Shown: positions 1 through 11,756 of the stretch, in pieces
Layout: each line of letters opens with the position of its first letter
How positions within the stretch are numbered: position 1 is the first letter of the stretch
From: Diorhabda sublineata
Taxonomy: Eukaryota; Arthropoda; Insecta; Coleoptera; Chrysomelidae
Direction: 5' to 3'
NCBI RefSeq assembly: GCF_026230105.1
Contig: NC_079478.1
Location: 16,383,653 to 16,447,652, forward strand
DNA length: 64,000 bases
Made by a program: the position numbers and the translations under genes
The notes under the pieces: generated by a model
Seen by the model: only the letters and a program-made list of their open reading frames with translations
The model's database searches: none
What the model was told of the DNA's origin: nothing

Positions 1-470
1 AAGAACTTGCTTCCATTTTCCAGTTTTTTGGATAAATTGCTCCTATATTTCAGAATATTCAATAAATTGCTAGTATTCTAGAAAATTCTATGATTCACAT
101 CTTTCAGGACTTTGACTATCCCAGAACTTTCCAGGAATTTTGCTAATATCCAAAAACTTTTTAGAAATTGCTATTATTTTTGAGAGATTGCCAAAATAAT
201 TTTGAAGAACTGAAAATTTTAAAGTCGAATTATGTCGAATGTCGAATATGTACCATAATTTTCGAAACCATGCTCCAGTTTTTGAGAAGTTTTCAATCCT
301 TATCATATTTATCAGCACATTAGCACCAGAGTGCAGAAGGAGAAGATTGAGGCTAGTACCACATTCAAATACTGTTCGTCTCTCCCAATGTTTCTTAAAA
401 ACTTGGAAACTGAGTAGAAGGTTTTTAAGGAATATAGTAAAGAGTTTTCGAGTTTGAAACAAATAGAATA
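1..470. repeat. Degenerate short-period intronic repeat, block A
   Basis: The stretch is built from loosely repeated phrases of about 35-40 bases resembling 'aattgctccaattttcaagaac', with variable spacers. The same phrases recur at about 4080-4550, so the two blocks belong to one repeat family. ORFs on both strands here are by-products of the repeat and have no recognisable domain. This looks like an old minisatellite-like array; the exact unit length is blurred by mutation. Confidence 0.5.
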
Positions 471-479
471 ATTAAGAGC

Positions 480-1190
480 TCAGTTTGATACTAAATACTA
501 GAAATGTGGTGTTTCGGAGCGACATAAATGTTTCATGTAGGACATACACAGTGACCCAGTAAATATTTGGAAAAGTACCACGGAAAACCATATCGTTCAG
601 CCTTTTACCAAATTAACCGGTGATGTGTGTCTGTAAATGTTACAAAGTGCAATAAACTCGTTAATTATCAAAATTATGGAAATATGAATTCAGTAATTTG
701 GGAATAAATGATGTTTAACACGATTACGACTACAGTAAGAAGATAGTTGAACTAGGACTAATGTGGTAGATGGATTGTACAATAAGGTCCAACAGAATAG
801 TTAGCACGTTCAAACCTTTGGATTTTATTTTTATGTAAAGGCTTACAGTGCTGAGCAATGAAATCGGTGTTTCGAAACAACGTAATGTTGCAGAATGTAG
901 AGCTCTTTCCGCAGATATATTTTAAATAAGGCAAGGGCTTCACTGTAATTTCAAGCACATAAACAATATTGGTATTAATGAATGATTTTTTCAATTAATC
1001 TAAAAAAAGTTGTCCTTAAAATTGATTCAATTTTAAATAATCGGCCACAATGGCCCTATGACATTAATTAATAACACAAGATTTATCTGAAAAAATTCTG
1101 ACTTCAACCAGTAGATGTTAGCACTTATCAGTATAAGCTGGGTAATATATTTGCGGATGCTTTGACAGATTCTCACTAAAATTTCAGTTA
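480..1190. other. No gene recognised; weak Helitron-like phrase at the end
   Basis: No coding or RNA feature is recognised from 480 to about 1150. At about 1160-1190 the phrase 'gacagattctcactaaaattt' matches the phrase in the better preserved Helitron-like end near 5050, so a short scrap of the same family may lie here. Confidence 0.35.
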
Positions 1191-1199
1191 TTTTGGACG

Positions 1200-1880
1200 G
1201 TTAGTTTATTTTTTAACAATCGTATAAATGAGTAGTTGCAAACGGAAAAATTGAGTATCAAGTTGCAATTAAATATTTATTTTGACAATTCGCCTACGCA
1301 AATGAAAAAGGAGCTAGATACTGTGAATAGAGACTCTGCACCATCACCGTATAATTTTGGGCATTTGAATATGACCACCTTGACTGACGACGAGCTTTCG
1401 GGACGACCAAAAACTGCGACATCAGCGATATCATCGAAAAAGTTTTTGCATTCGAATGCACATTTCCTAGGCCTTATTGACGAGGCTTAAGCAAAAATAT
1501 ACAGATTTTTCGCGTCGATTTATAACTGGATTCACCATTACACTTCTGAAACGAAGAAGCATTGAGACAGTCAGTAACAAAAGGCGAACCAGCTTCAGAA
1601 AAAGGTAAAGATGATCCCATCGGCTGGTGATGGTAAGCACATTTGAAGAAAAAGAATACACTTTATCTGCCAGATCTGGCCCCTAGTGACTTTTTCCTGT
1701 TTCCCTACTTTAAAGTTTCACTTGCACCAGGACGTTCTCGCATAATTAAACATCTATTTTGGTGGAAAATAAAAATAAATTTGAAAACAATATCTTGGTT
1801 CTTTGTTAGATCGAAAACTTTACCGACAATCCTCGTATGTTGCACTCTGCTCGCTTTCAATACTCACGAAAATTATAAAT
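1200..1880 (+). pseudogene. mariner transposase relic
   Basis: Pieces of a mariner-family transposase can be read left to right in shifting frames. The N-terminal half ends in DDELSGRPKTATS, matching the family linker (acidic run followed by SGRP). A middle piece around 1545-1640 resembles the region after the first catalytic Asp. A C-terminal piece around 1655-1735 reads PDLAPSDFFLFP, the block containing the third catalytic residue. The segments are separated by frameshifts and the block with the second catalytic Asp is missing. No terminal inverted repeats were found. It cannot encode an active enzyme. Confidence 0.75.
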
Positions 1881-2089
1881 TTTTCCGCTGAACTTATTTC
1901 TAAAAATATTAATCTCGCTAATTTTATGTGAATATACTAATTTATTTCGGGCAATAAACAAAAATTCACACTAATACTTATCGAAAAAAAAAAATAAACT
2001 TTACGAAACTAAAAATACAAAAACCGAAAGTGAATCTATTAAGAAATTTTAATTTCGACTAAACTACCTCTATTTCTTAATAGATTCTA

Positions 2090-2240
2090 TTGGCGGGGAA
2101 GTTTGGAAATTTTTCCACTCGCTTTCCAAAAACCGACGCCATGACTTGTCTGCAGATGGAATGGTCTTTGTCTTCTTTGGAGCTGGTTCTCCATCTATTG
2201 GTTCATCCGCATCATTCTAGTTACTTCCATCGCTTATCTA
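2090..2240 (-). pseudogene. mariner transposase fragment (reverse)
   Basis: Read on the minus strand, this stretch gives GEPAPKKTKTIPSA followed, after a one-base shift, by VMASVFG. This matches the mariner block between the first and second catalytic residues (family GEPAPKKAK...VMA.VFWD). It is an isolated scrap, opposite in strand to the relic just upstream, so it probably comes from a separate insertion. Confidence 0.5.
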
Positions 2241-3135
2241 TGTTTAAATTTTCATTATCTGTATCTTCTTCTTCATCTCTTATTCTCTACTTTATCTTCT
2301 ATATCATTCTTACAATTCAAATCATATATTTTTTGAGCTATCTCTAACCTAAAACAAATATTGTATTTTAGTCGTAATCTTATAGACCGCATTCGTTTTT
2401 TGGCCAAAAAATTATTATTTCCTAAAATGTATCTATCGACAATGTCTTATATCTATCAACAAAAAAAATTGTATCTGTAAGTTCAGTATTTATAGTACTT
2501 ACAATCTCAGTTACAGTGATCTGAACAAAAACACTTTTTCAGTAATACTCAGATCCACGATGGAATTCAAAATTATATGAAAACGAAGTAGTGTCGAAGC
2601 TAAGAAGATACACTGGAGAGGCACCTTCAAGTAGTGATGAAACGAATGCCTTCTGATCTCACATCTGATCATCTGCGACAAACGAAGGGTGAAAAATAAT
2701 TTTATCTCCAAATCACCTTTGTATTATTGTGACATGACTATGCAAATGTTTGAATTGTCTAAAGTCGTCGAAATATGGAGGAAACGTTTTTAAATTTAGA
2801 GCCTATATATACTACTGTTACTTTTTATCTTTTGTTAAGAAATAACAACGGAATCGACTCCATAAAAGGAGCTCAATCTATTACTCGAATATCAACAAAA
2901 AGATACATAGAGAGTCTCCAATAACATAACAAGTACAAGTAAAGTGAAACCCGAACGCTCTTCAAATCCCAAAGGTCAAGGCGTCATTCGTTTTTTTCGA
3001 TGGGGATGACATCAAAAACGCCAACTATCTCTTATTTCTTACGTTTTTCTTTTCTTCTTTGAAGACATTCAAGGATTCAAGGAACGTTATGGTTTGAAAT
3101 TAACTAACACTTTAAACATATGTTGACGAAATTGA
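2240..3135. other. No feature recognised
   Basis: AT-rich sequence with short ORFs on both strands, none of which resembles a known family. Nothing convincing was seen. Confidence 0.4.
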
Positions 3136-3139
3136 GATG

Positions 3140-3350
3140 TTGGGCAGTAATATACATTGTTTCATCGATTCAAATAGTCATTAGGTTAATTTCAGTCTAG
3201 TTTTATAATTTCTGTATGAAGTGATTATCAAAATTTTCATGTTAATTGGTAATCTTCATTCAGAAAACAACGAAGGTGTTTAATACTTGTTCTAGAAAGT
3301 TTTATAATTTTGCAGAACATTCGTGTTTAAGAATTTGAATTTTCTCTAGA
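3140..3350 (+). repeat. Local dispersed repeat, copy 1
   Basis: Contains in order 'gtaatatacattgtttc', 'gaagtgattatcaaaattttcat', 'gaaaacaacgaaggtgttt' and 'acttgttctagaaag'. The same blocks recur at about 3985-4115 and, in part, at 4570-4660. Three copies within 1.5 kb indicate segmental duplication inside one repeat array. Confidence 0.65.
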
Positions 3351-3354
3351 ATTC

Positions 3355-3413
<59 letters not shown>
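3355..3413. repeat. (TA)n microsatellite
   Basis: An almost uninterrupted run of TA dinucleotides, broken only by one TAC near its left end. It abuts the dispersed repeat copy on its left. Confidence 0.95.
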
Positions 3414-3416
<3 letters not shown>

Positions 3417-3419
3417 CAA

Positions 3420-3980
3420 GCTTTAAAAGTATTAAAATCACCGGAAAATCTTAATTAAGTATTTCCCAGACGATGAATACATATTCGAAAACTTGCAAAA
3501 TATATTAAAGTTAGTCCTCTTTGGTGTTTCCTTGCCACGTTCCCAATAAAAAACTACTCGTAATATAGCTGGCAAAGACTTATAAGGTCAGGATATCATA
3601 CTAGCTATACTCTTGAGAGCCTTTAAAACTTATTTATTGCAGTTAAAGTTTAAAACGTAGATTCGCACACTGCAGTGCTAAATTTTATGCTTGCCACAGA
3701 TGCAGAAATGTCTAATTTTTTTTTCATTACATCTTTATAACCAACCCAACTACGAAAAAGTCAAATTAATATATATTTTATGACATATTGGAACAAGCAA
3801 AATATCGAACTCTGACGTGCTCAAGTATTACCATGTGCCTGTTTTTATCTACAATCTGTAGACGCCCTAGTAGGTTTCCGGTACGCTCGACAAAGTCCAC
3901 ATTTAATATCATGAGCTCCTCTAATATAGTGCATCAGTAATATTCTAGACGGCTTGATTTTTTTCTAGACTTGAAGAAAT
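3420..3980. other. Non-coding; short phrase shared with the PLE region
   Basis: No gene recognised. The phrase around 3515-3550 ('ctttggtgttt', 'cttgccac', 'ttcccaat', then 'tagctggcaaa') recurs at about 32088-32130 beside a Penelope-like hammerhead motif. This may therefore be an end fragment of the same retroelement family. Confidence 0.4.
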
Positions 3981-3984
3981 TAAA

Positions 3985-4680
3985 GGTGTAATATACATTG
4001 TTTCCAGGATTCAAATGAAGTGATAATCGAAATTTTCATGATAATTGATAATCTGAATTAAGAAAACAACGAAGATGCTTATTACTTGTTCTAGAAAGTC
4101 TTATAATTTTGCAGAACATCCGAGGCATTGCTCCAATTTTCAAGAATTTTCTAGAGATTTCTAAAATTTTACAGGACTTTGAAAAGTTGATAAAATTTAA
4201 AAAAAAATTCAATTCTAACATAACTTTCGTCCCATAATCTAGAACTATGAAGAAATTGCTCCAATATTGCAGCATATTGAACATCATGTTCCAGTATGCT
4301 AGACCATTCTACAATTACTCGAAGTTTTGATAACTATCGAAGAAAATCTCTAATAGTCCAGAAGTTTTGAAGAATTGCTTTAATTTTCAAGAACTTTTAG
4401 AGATTTCTATTATTTATTTATAAAATTTTGCAGAACTTTACAGAAAGTTGTGAAAATTTTTAAGAAATTTCTGGATTGTCTCGAAACGTTCGAGATTTTG
4501 TTATAATTTTATAGAACTTTCGTGAAGTTGCTCCAATAATTTGAAACAGATAATGTCATTCCATTTTTTTAATATCTGTATGGAATGGTTATCAAAATTT
4601 TCACGATAATTGATAATCTTTATTTAGAAAACAACGAAGATGTTTATTACTTGTCATGACAATTTATAAACATGACCTAC
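3985..4680 (+). repeat. Local dispersed repeat copies 2 and 3 plus degenerate array, block B
   Basis: Copy 2 (about 3985-4115) repeats the blocks of the 3140-3350 copy in the same order. The middle (about 4115-4550) carries degenerate 'gaattgctccaattttc' phrases like those at 1-470. Copy 3 (about 4570-4660) again has 'atcaaaattttcacgataattgataatc' blocks followed by 'gaaaacaacgaagatg'. Together they form a higher-order repeat. Confidence 0.6.
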
Positions 4681-4997
4681 AGAATGTATTCGAAAGTCAT
4701 GTATTATAAACAATCGACTTTGGATTCAACGTAATTCACGACATTTCCAACAACGTTAAATTAATAATGTGGTTGGTAAGTAATGGATCAAACCTCACTA
4801 AAAGATTCTCCACCTCTCTGAGTATTATCATCATATGCGACTTTAAAAATATATTGATAATAAAAAAGATATAAAATGGTGAAGTTAAAGTAAGAAAAAA
4901 GTATTTAAACACAATAAATAGAAAGACTATGGTTATAATACAAATTTGAAAATTAACGCTTGCATGTATGTTTGAGTGAATGAAACAAATCGCAATC

Positions 4998-5370
4998 GAT
5001 CTAATATATCAAATTCTCGTGTTGTGGTGTTTGTAATTGAACTCCTCCGAAAGGACTTGACAGATTCTCATGAAATTTTGTGTGCAAATTTTTTTTTTAG
5101 ATAAAACTTTTTGTTTTTATTTTTTTATGATATAGCATTAAAAAATACATACAACTCTACATTTTCAAGCATCTACGATTTTTTATGTGTTAATTATAAT
5201 CTTTAATTTTTTTAGCAAGATTTTTATTTTTTGTGTTATGACTTAGAATAAAAAATAATATATTACTCTCAATTTTTCACCCCTCTACGATCAACCCCTC
5301 TTTTTCCATCGCGATTTTTTTTTGTTTTATTTTATCCACAGATCCGCAATACGATTGCAAGATGGCAATA
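4998..5370 (+). mobile_element. Helitron-like terminal fragment
   Basis: It begins with 'TCTAATATATC' followed by 'aaattctcgtg', 'ggtgtttgt', 'gaactcctccgaaa', 'cttgacagattctcatgaaattt'. This is the consensus-like start of many insect non-autonomous Helitrons. The following 'cacccctctacgatcaacccc' block is also typical of that family. No Rep/helicase coding sequence and no 3' hairpin with CTRR end were found, so it is a truncated copy. The family assignment is from memory. Confidence 0.5.
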
Positions 5371-7260
5371 TAATAATTATAGTACTAAAAATTCTTATTT
5401 ATAATTTCAATTTTCTTTTTGTATAGATCATAGTAGTGACTGTTATACGTATCATTTAGATTTTTCTGTGCAACTCTCATGTTAATTTTACTCTCATTGT
5501 AAATTTATCACTAAGTTCCAATGAAATAATTATTTATTAATAACTGAAAAGACAGTTTTCACTGTCATGTAAATAAACACGTATTGTGAGGTCACGCTAA
5601 CAACGGGCATTATCGTACCTGTACATATTCTACTTAACATCTTTTGCAAATAGTTTTAAATCAAAACAGAAACGTGTTCGTGTTCAATAAATATACGTGC
5701 TCTATTATTGTGAATGTTAAGTCAAATAATGAGCAAACGAATACAATATTGAGTCACTGTTTCTCACAAATAACTATTTGAACTTGATTTATTTACTGGT
5801 TATATGTACATTCAGCAATTTGAGTCGTCGAACAATCAAATCTCATGCATATAAGAGCACGAACATCAGGCGAACAAAAGAATGCAGATGTGCGTGTGAG
5901 CACGGCGTAGTTATGTCAAATCACAAGAGGCACGAGATGAACGAAATCAACAGAGACAATGAAAACGAAGAGAAACGCGTAGATTCATAGTAAACAGATG
6001 TAAGGAATTGACCACCAACAATGCATTTACATCAGATTTATTTCTTCGACTAGCATTCCAGTATGAGCCTGAATATTAGGCTCATTTCAAAGTGCTTTTT
6101 GTACAACTATATAAAGCATACTTTCATTGTCTATGAAACACTCATAGTAAGTTAGTTTCTTATTGGACTAGAAAAATATTTCGTATATAAAATTTATATG
6201 GAAGAACAACGTTTTATCTAGTTAAAATCTATAAAACCATCCGTTCAACCATGATTTAAAAATCGTAAGGACCAAATAAAAATCGATCGTTTAGGGTTGG
6301 GGCACACTAAAGTGACATACTCATGTCTATTCAATCGATAAAATCCTCCAATATGGGAATCTTGTAATGAGAATCTAAACGTGAAACAATTATTATTGAA
6401 CTGAAAGAAATAAAAAGGAAAGAATAACTAACAACTTCAGAAACAATATAATCTCTCTCTATTTAACAACAACCAAATATTTAAAAGATACTCAATTGTA
6501 TCACAAATTGTGAACTGACATGTCACTAATAACCTTTTAAGTTGATGCGACAATAATATAAAAATATGGATATGGATATGAAACTATTAAATCCTCAATC
6601 ATCAAGAGAATAGCGGCTAAGATAGTTGAACTTGCTGATTTGGATGTACAGATCTATGCCTGAGTGTTTGTCAGATAATCATTAATTGTTGTGTGGGGTG
6701 TAACTTATTACCATAATTACCGTAATATTGAAAATATTTATAACATCTGAGATCTACGATTCGCCATGTAATTAGAAATGCGAGTAACTGCTATCATATC
6801 AACAATTAACATGATTCCACCAATTCAGATGGAAATATGATGAGTTATACATAGAAATCTTCTTCATGCATTCTCTAGCTATTAATGTATATTAATACAT
6901 TATAGTCCAGTAAATAAATGTCGAAAAATCTACGAAGCTGGGCAAATTCTGTATAGTATTAATTCAAGTTTTAATCAGTAGATTCTGACTAGTACTATGA
7001 TATTCGAAAATGTTTTGGGAGAAAAAGATCGGGGAGTCTCCTGAAAATAGTCCTAAAAATTCGTTTTTTTGCCAATATCTTCTCAAATATTGTATTTGGA
7101 GAATATTATATTATGTAAAAAATGAAAATTATTTCGTTACCTATAAAAGTTACATAAATGATTTTTTTCGCAGCACAATATTTTTTGCCCTAGCGAGTGC
7201 TTTGAAATTCAAAATTTGACCAGGATTGTTTTGATTTTAGATTTGATTTTGAATAAAAAT
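5370..7260. other. No gene recognised
   Basis: AT-rich. A 70-codon ORF at 5778-5990 (+) has a hydrophobic start and a charged C-terminus but matches no family I know. A 69-codon ORF at 7010-7219 is low-complexity. Neither is supported as a gene. Confidence 0.35.
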
Positions 7261-7269
7261 TATGTTTTA

Positions 7270-8140
7270 TAACAGGTATATGGACCTAGAGATGGTGCTA
7301 GTTGCTGAAAAGTATCACTGTATTGGAAAGTACATAATCTATATAGCATATATTTTAAGTTTGAAGATGCCACGCTGTTTAGTATTTGTTTGGCATCAAT
7401 AGTGAACGTTTTCAGTGAATTTGTTAACATTAAAAAAATTGGTCATCCATACGTGTTACATTAGCTCAACCAATATAAAAGCTGAACTAGATTTTACTCT
7501 GGATGAGACTGTTCCTTCGTTATCAACAGTAAAATATTGGGTGGCACAGTTTAAGCTAGGCCATACGACCTGCGTAGACCAGGATTGTAGTGGTCGACCA
7601 AATGTTGAAGCGGTACTGGATGATCATTAATTGAAACTGCGAGAGGTAGAAGACGTAATAGGCATTTCAATAAGTGCGGTACATCACATTTTAACTAAAA
7701 ATTTGGACATGAGGAAGCTGTGCGCAAGATGGGTTCAGCGATTGCTCACAATGGAACAAAACCAACGCCGCGAATATTGTCAACGGCGAACTTATTGAAA
7801 CGTTTGAGCGAAGAAATCAAACATATACAGTCGCATTTGGCTAAAAAGAAAGTGTTGTTTCATGCACCAACTCACACATTCGTTATCGCAATGGCCAAAA
7901 TTAATGAATTAAATTTTGAGCTGCTACCTATTGCACTCTATTTGCCAGATTTAGGCCCCTCCAACAATGAAGAGGTGATGTCGGCAGTTAATGGCTTTGA
8001 CGATTCTTATTATGAAAAGGGTATCGAACTTATTGAACATCACTGAGAAAGGTGTATGTTGTAAGTTGAAAGGAGAAAAAAATAAATTTTTTCCCAAAAT
8101 TTTCTTTGTTGGTCTTGATTCTTTTAAGTCTGTCCTCGTA
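7270..8140 (+). pseudogene. mariner element relic with internal deletions
   Basis: The N-terminal part at 7415-7630 reads NIKAELD...DETVPSLSTVKYWVAQFK..., then SGRPN, a clear mariner DNA-binding region. After a frameshift, 7630-7760 continues through the family VHHILT.NLDMRKLCARW block. The ORF at 7720-8046 then jumps to HLAKKKVLFHAP and PDLGPS, ending with EEVMSAVNG. The first-Asp block is deleted, and at the second-Asp block the QDN of the usual HQDNAP is missing. A 3' terminal repeat is visible at about 8108-8140, ending TGTCCTCGTA; the 5' repeat is not convincing. Confidence 0.85.
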
Positions 8141-8149
8141 TATATAAAA

Positions 8150-9600
8150 AGGTCTAAGAAATAAGAATCTATAGAAATTCCAATTAATTATTTAGATAAC
8201 CAGAAAATATGTCAGTTTCTTATAAATTTGAGATCAATTTGTGTGAAATCACGCTGAGTGTCATGTTTAATATCGCATAGACCTATTGTAGATAGCCGCG
8301 TTGTTCTCTTGCGAAATATACTGCGCCTTTAAATGTGAAACCACGGGTATAGTCGACTTCTCAACAATTATCGGGATTGCGAACGTGATTTTTCGCCTGA
8401 AGATGAGTGTTTGGAGTACATTCATTGTTTGAGCATATGTTAAGCATTACAATATCATGATGGGGCTAAAAAATGTATCAAAAACTTACACAAATCAATT
8501 CAAACCAGGTGACAACATCTTTAATTTATCAGGGTTTTATCTAAAGGAAATTATAATGTTTGACGTTGAGACATTTCTACGTTACGCGTGACATTAGTAT
8601 GGTATCAGAAACAACGAAGTATAGGAGAATCGATCAGAATTAGTAAATTATTTTAGTATCTGTTCTTAAATTAAAATAAGGTAGAATGCACTTAAAAATT
8701 CCACAAAAAAAAATAGAGCTAGTTTGGAACAATTTATTTTTTCCTGAGAAATCGGAACATATGAGTTATATACATAAATGAAAAGCTCAGAATGTAATTT
8801 TCATGTTGAATAAGTTGTAAGGATAAAAAAATAGGGACCAAGAGCAAAAATGACCGTATTTATCGTCTGTTGGCAATCCTTGATTTTTGAAAAAGGAGTA
8901 AGAGCCAAAACAAAAACGCACTATTAAAAAAAGGACATTTTAAGCTTTCCAGTGATGTGCAATAGAAAGCGTTAAGGGAATTTATATATTTTTTATTCAA
9001 GATTGAGCTTCAAAAACATCCAAAGAAACGAAATTTCAAAAGTGACTACATATGAAGTTGAACAAAAACACTCTAAACAAGATTTCTTGGCTTATTCAAT
9101 ACCCTTCAATGACCCATCATCTAAAAGGATTCATAATAAAATAATGGACAAGTTTCTAAAAATCGACAAAAAATCTGAAAAAATTTGGGTTAATTTTTGC
9201 TATATTTCGAAAAAAATCAAAATAGGGCTCAAGTTACAGTATATGATATCTATGGATCTTTTCTTTTGAATCAATAGTGATCAAAATATGGACTCAGAAC
9301 AGTACTTAGAAATAAAGGGCACGTTCAGCTGCCATTATCTTGAAAAAAATGAAAATACTGTAAGTGCTATATTTTTTTTAAATATTAGCAGAAAACAAAT
9401 GATCAGTTTGGAATCACTTCTCAGGGCCTCCTTTGCCCTCTTTTTCCGAGAATAGTGTCGAATTTCAAAGTACTAGTCAGACTATACCGATTGAAACTTG
9501 AATGAACGATACAGAATTTTTTCCAAGGCTGGACTCTTTAATTACTAGACTTTTATTTATAATAAAGTGTTTATAATATCAAAACTATTACAGATAGGTA
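8150..9600. other. No gene recognised
   Basis: AT-rich with A-runs. An 88-codon ORF at 9003-9269 (+) is lysine-rich and low-complexity, with no identifiable domain. Confidence 0.35.
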
Positions 9601-9603
9601 TAG

Positions 9604-9687
9604 GGAATCTTTAAGCACTATGATGCTTTGAAATTATACAAGGTATTCCATTTGAAATAGTAAAGTAATTGATATTTGAATATAGTT
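9604..9687. repeat. 84-bp perfect direct repeat, copy 1
   Basis: This 84-base stretch, starting 'ggaatctttaagcactatga', is identical by eye to 9792-9875. It contains 'acaaggtattccatttgaaat', a phrase resembling insect repeat ends. Confidence 0.95.
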
Positions 9688-9791
9688 GAAGATGACATAA
9701 TTATTTGAACACCCTATTATAAACTTATATAATTCAAAGTCTCCTTAATCACTGTTGTAAATTTCACTTGTCTAAATTAAATTAACTCACT

Positions 9792-9875
9792 GGAATCTTT
9801 AAGCACTATGATGCTTTGAAATTATACAAGGTATTCCATTTGAAATAGTAAAGTAATTGATATTTGAATATAGTT
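9792..9875. repeat. 84-bp perfect direct repeat, copy 2
   Basis: Identical to 9604-9687, with the starts 188 bases apart. The 104 bases between the copies are unrelated. The absence of mismatches in otherwise decayed DNA points to a recent local duplication or gene conversion. Confidence 0.95.
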
Positions 9876-9879
9876 TGCA

Positions 9880-10450
9880 AAAATTGGAGCATTACAAAAC
9901 CTGCATACAGTCAATCTTTATCCATTTTATTTTTGATACTATTCAATTTCATATTGTTCCATATGCGGCAGTAGTGAGATAACTTGCATATGAATCTAGC
10001 TTCGTCGATTTAAAACAAAAGTTGGAGTAGTCAATTCCGACGTGGTCGTTTTGTTCGCTCTAGGCGATCAATGTGAATCACAAAATAATCAGATGCTGGT
10101 GCTTCTTCAAGATTATTAAAGCAATTGTTCCTAGGAGCGTTTTGCGAACATTCTTTTCAAAACCAATATCATAAAAAAACGATTCTCATTCATTAGACTT
10201 ATCAGAAAATGTATTCCCTGGGGCTAATTTCGTTAAAGAAAATTTTATTTTCTAGAAAAATAGCATAAACATGACCAGCATAATTGCATCTCAAGCGTAC
10301 TTATTTCAAACATTACACTTATTGCTCGTAAATTTTATTATTCCATATAATATGTTATCGGAAAATATAATTTCACAAGGGAATATCCCAATGTCCTCAA
10401 TTTCAAATAAAAGCAGCATTAATGTATTCAGACAAATACGAATCACAATA
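9880..10450. other. No gene recognised
   Basis: AT-rich. The overlapping ORFs on both strands near 10270-10580 run into the adjacent palindromic element and have no domain. Confidence 0.35.
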
Positions 10451-10461
10451 ACTATACAGGG

Positions 10462-10680
10462 TGTCCCACGATGAGTTAAATCTATATGTATACGGCAAAA
10501 TACTTGTAGTAAAATCATGAAAATTCCTACGTTTGGGTTTTCGGATATGATATTTTTTACTAAAATATTTTCAAAGATGGCCAACTTCCGTTTCCACCGG
10601 AAGTCGGAAACGTAGAAATTTTCATATTTTTACTATAAGTATTTCGCTATATACAGATAGTTTGAACTCGTCGTGGGACA
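10462..10680. mobile_element. Palindromic MITE with about 75-bp arms
   Basis: The left arm starts 'tgtcccacgatgagttaaat' and the right arm ends 'tttgaactcgtcgtgggaca'. The arms (about 10462-10536 and 10606-10680) are imperfect inverted copies through 'aaaatacttgtagtaaaat' to 'cctacgttt'. The centre holds a second small palindrome, 'acttccg...cggaagt'. The whole unit could fold into one hairpin. No coding capacity. Superfamily unknown; no clear target-site duplication. Confidence 0.85.
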
Positions 10681-10689
10681 TACCGCCAC

Positions 10690-11110
10690 TATTTATTATT
10701 TAAATTTTTCGAAAAATCTTTGTCAATTGTCTTTGTTCCCATTGTGGTCAAAACATGTTTCTTCTATTATTAGTCAGGTGAAAGTTGATTAAGGTTCCAA
10801 CCTTCTACCATAAAGTTCCAATTGCCTTTTTTCACAATATTTCGTAAGATAGTTATTGTTCTACCAAAAAAATTTGATAAGTTTTACGAAAAATGAGATA
10901 TTCCATTTTTTTGAGCCAGTATTTTGCGGCATAATATGAACAATTCTTAAAATTGTCGATATATGGTTGGACTTTAACCTTGCATATCTTTAGAAATAGT
11001 CATCTTAGTAAAAAATCATTGCATCACAATATTAAGAGCTCAAAATTTAACAGAACTGCCCCACTCTAATATTCATCTGTGATTACTTAATCAAGTGAAA
11101 AGATCGCCTA
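10690..11110. other. No gene recognised
   Basis: AT-rich spacer between two mobile-element relics; nothing recognised. Confidence 0.35.
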
Positions 11111-11137
11111 GGGCCTAGCAATAAAAAGTAGATCAGC

Positions 11138-11600
11138 ATGCGAAGTAACACGAATAAAAATGAAAGCGCTTCATGGTTTCAACCAGTAGCCACTGAAGCA
11201 AATATCACTTCAGAGGCGGAAGGGACGTCATTGGTGGCGAGGAATGTTCGTTATAAACTGTCACAAGCGCAATCTGTTCTATACAAAGTATGTCAAAACA
11301 AAGAAAATTTTATTACAAGAATACATTAGATGAGTCATGGTTCCATCACATTGAAGTAGATACTCAAATGCAGAGTAAATACTTTCACCACCCTCTCGAA
11401 AAAAATCATAATGCAACCTCAAGTAAAAAAAATTATTTTGGGGTGATGAAGGATTACCTGCAGAAAGCCATTGTGACAATTTGGTTCCACAATTAGGTGA
11501 GGCGATAAAAGGAAAACGCCTATGGAAGTTGCGTGAAGGTAATAAGGATAACGCACCAATAGCAGGTCCAATATTGCAACATCTCCTATAGTATAACCGA
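11138..11600 (+). pseudogene. mariner transposase relic, catalytic-core part
   Basis: The frame from 11138 ends in VLYKVCQNKENFITRI. An overlapping frame from 11290 continues with DESWFHHIE, the block holding the first catalytic Asp. At 11541-11590 another frame gives KDNAPI, the second catalytic Asp block. Frameshifts separate all three, and the N-terminal DNA-binding region and the C-terminal PDLAP block are not found here. Confidence 0.75.
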
Positions 11601-11756
11601 ACTAGTTGAGAATCTATCATTTTTTTCAGATTAAGCGGTAACCGACTGCTTCCGAAAAACACTTGCATTCAGTTTAAGCTCGCTCCTTGACGTAGTCCTT
11701 CTGTTTCCACGTTAGTTTCAAGGGTCAGTTGAGTCGCGACTATTAAAGAGTAGACG

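Noticed and set aside
9003..9269. Host gene encoding an 88-residue Lys-rich protein
   Set aside because: Low-complexity AT-driven composition, no domain, no splice or promoter context.
9604..9875. CRISPR-like array
   Set aside because: Only two repeats of 84 bp with a 104-bp spacer in a eukaryotic intron-like context; it is a simple duplication.
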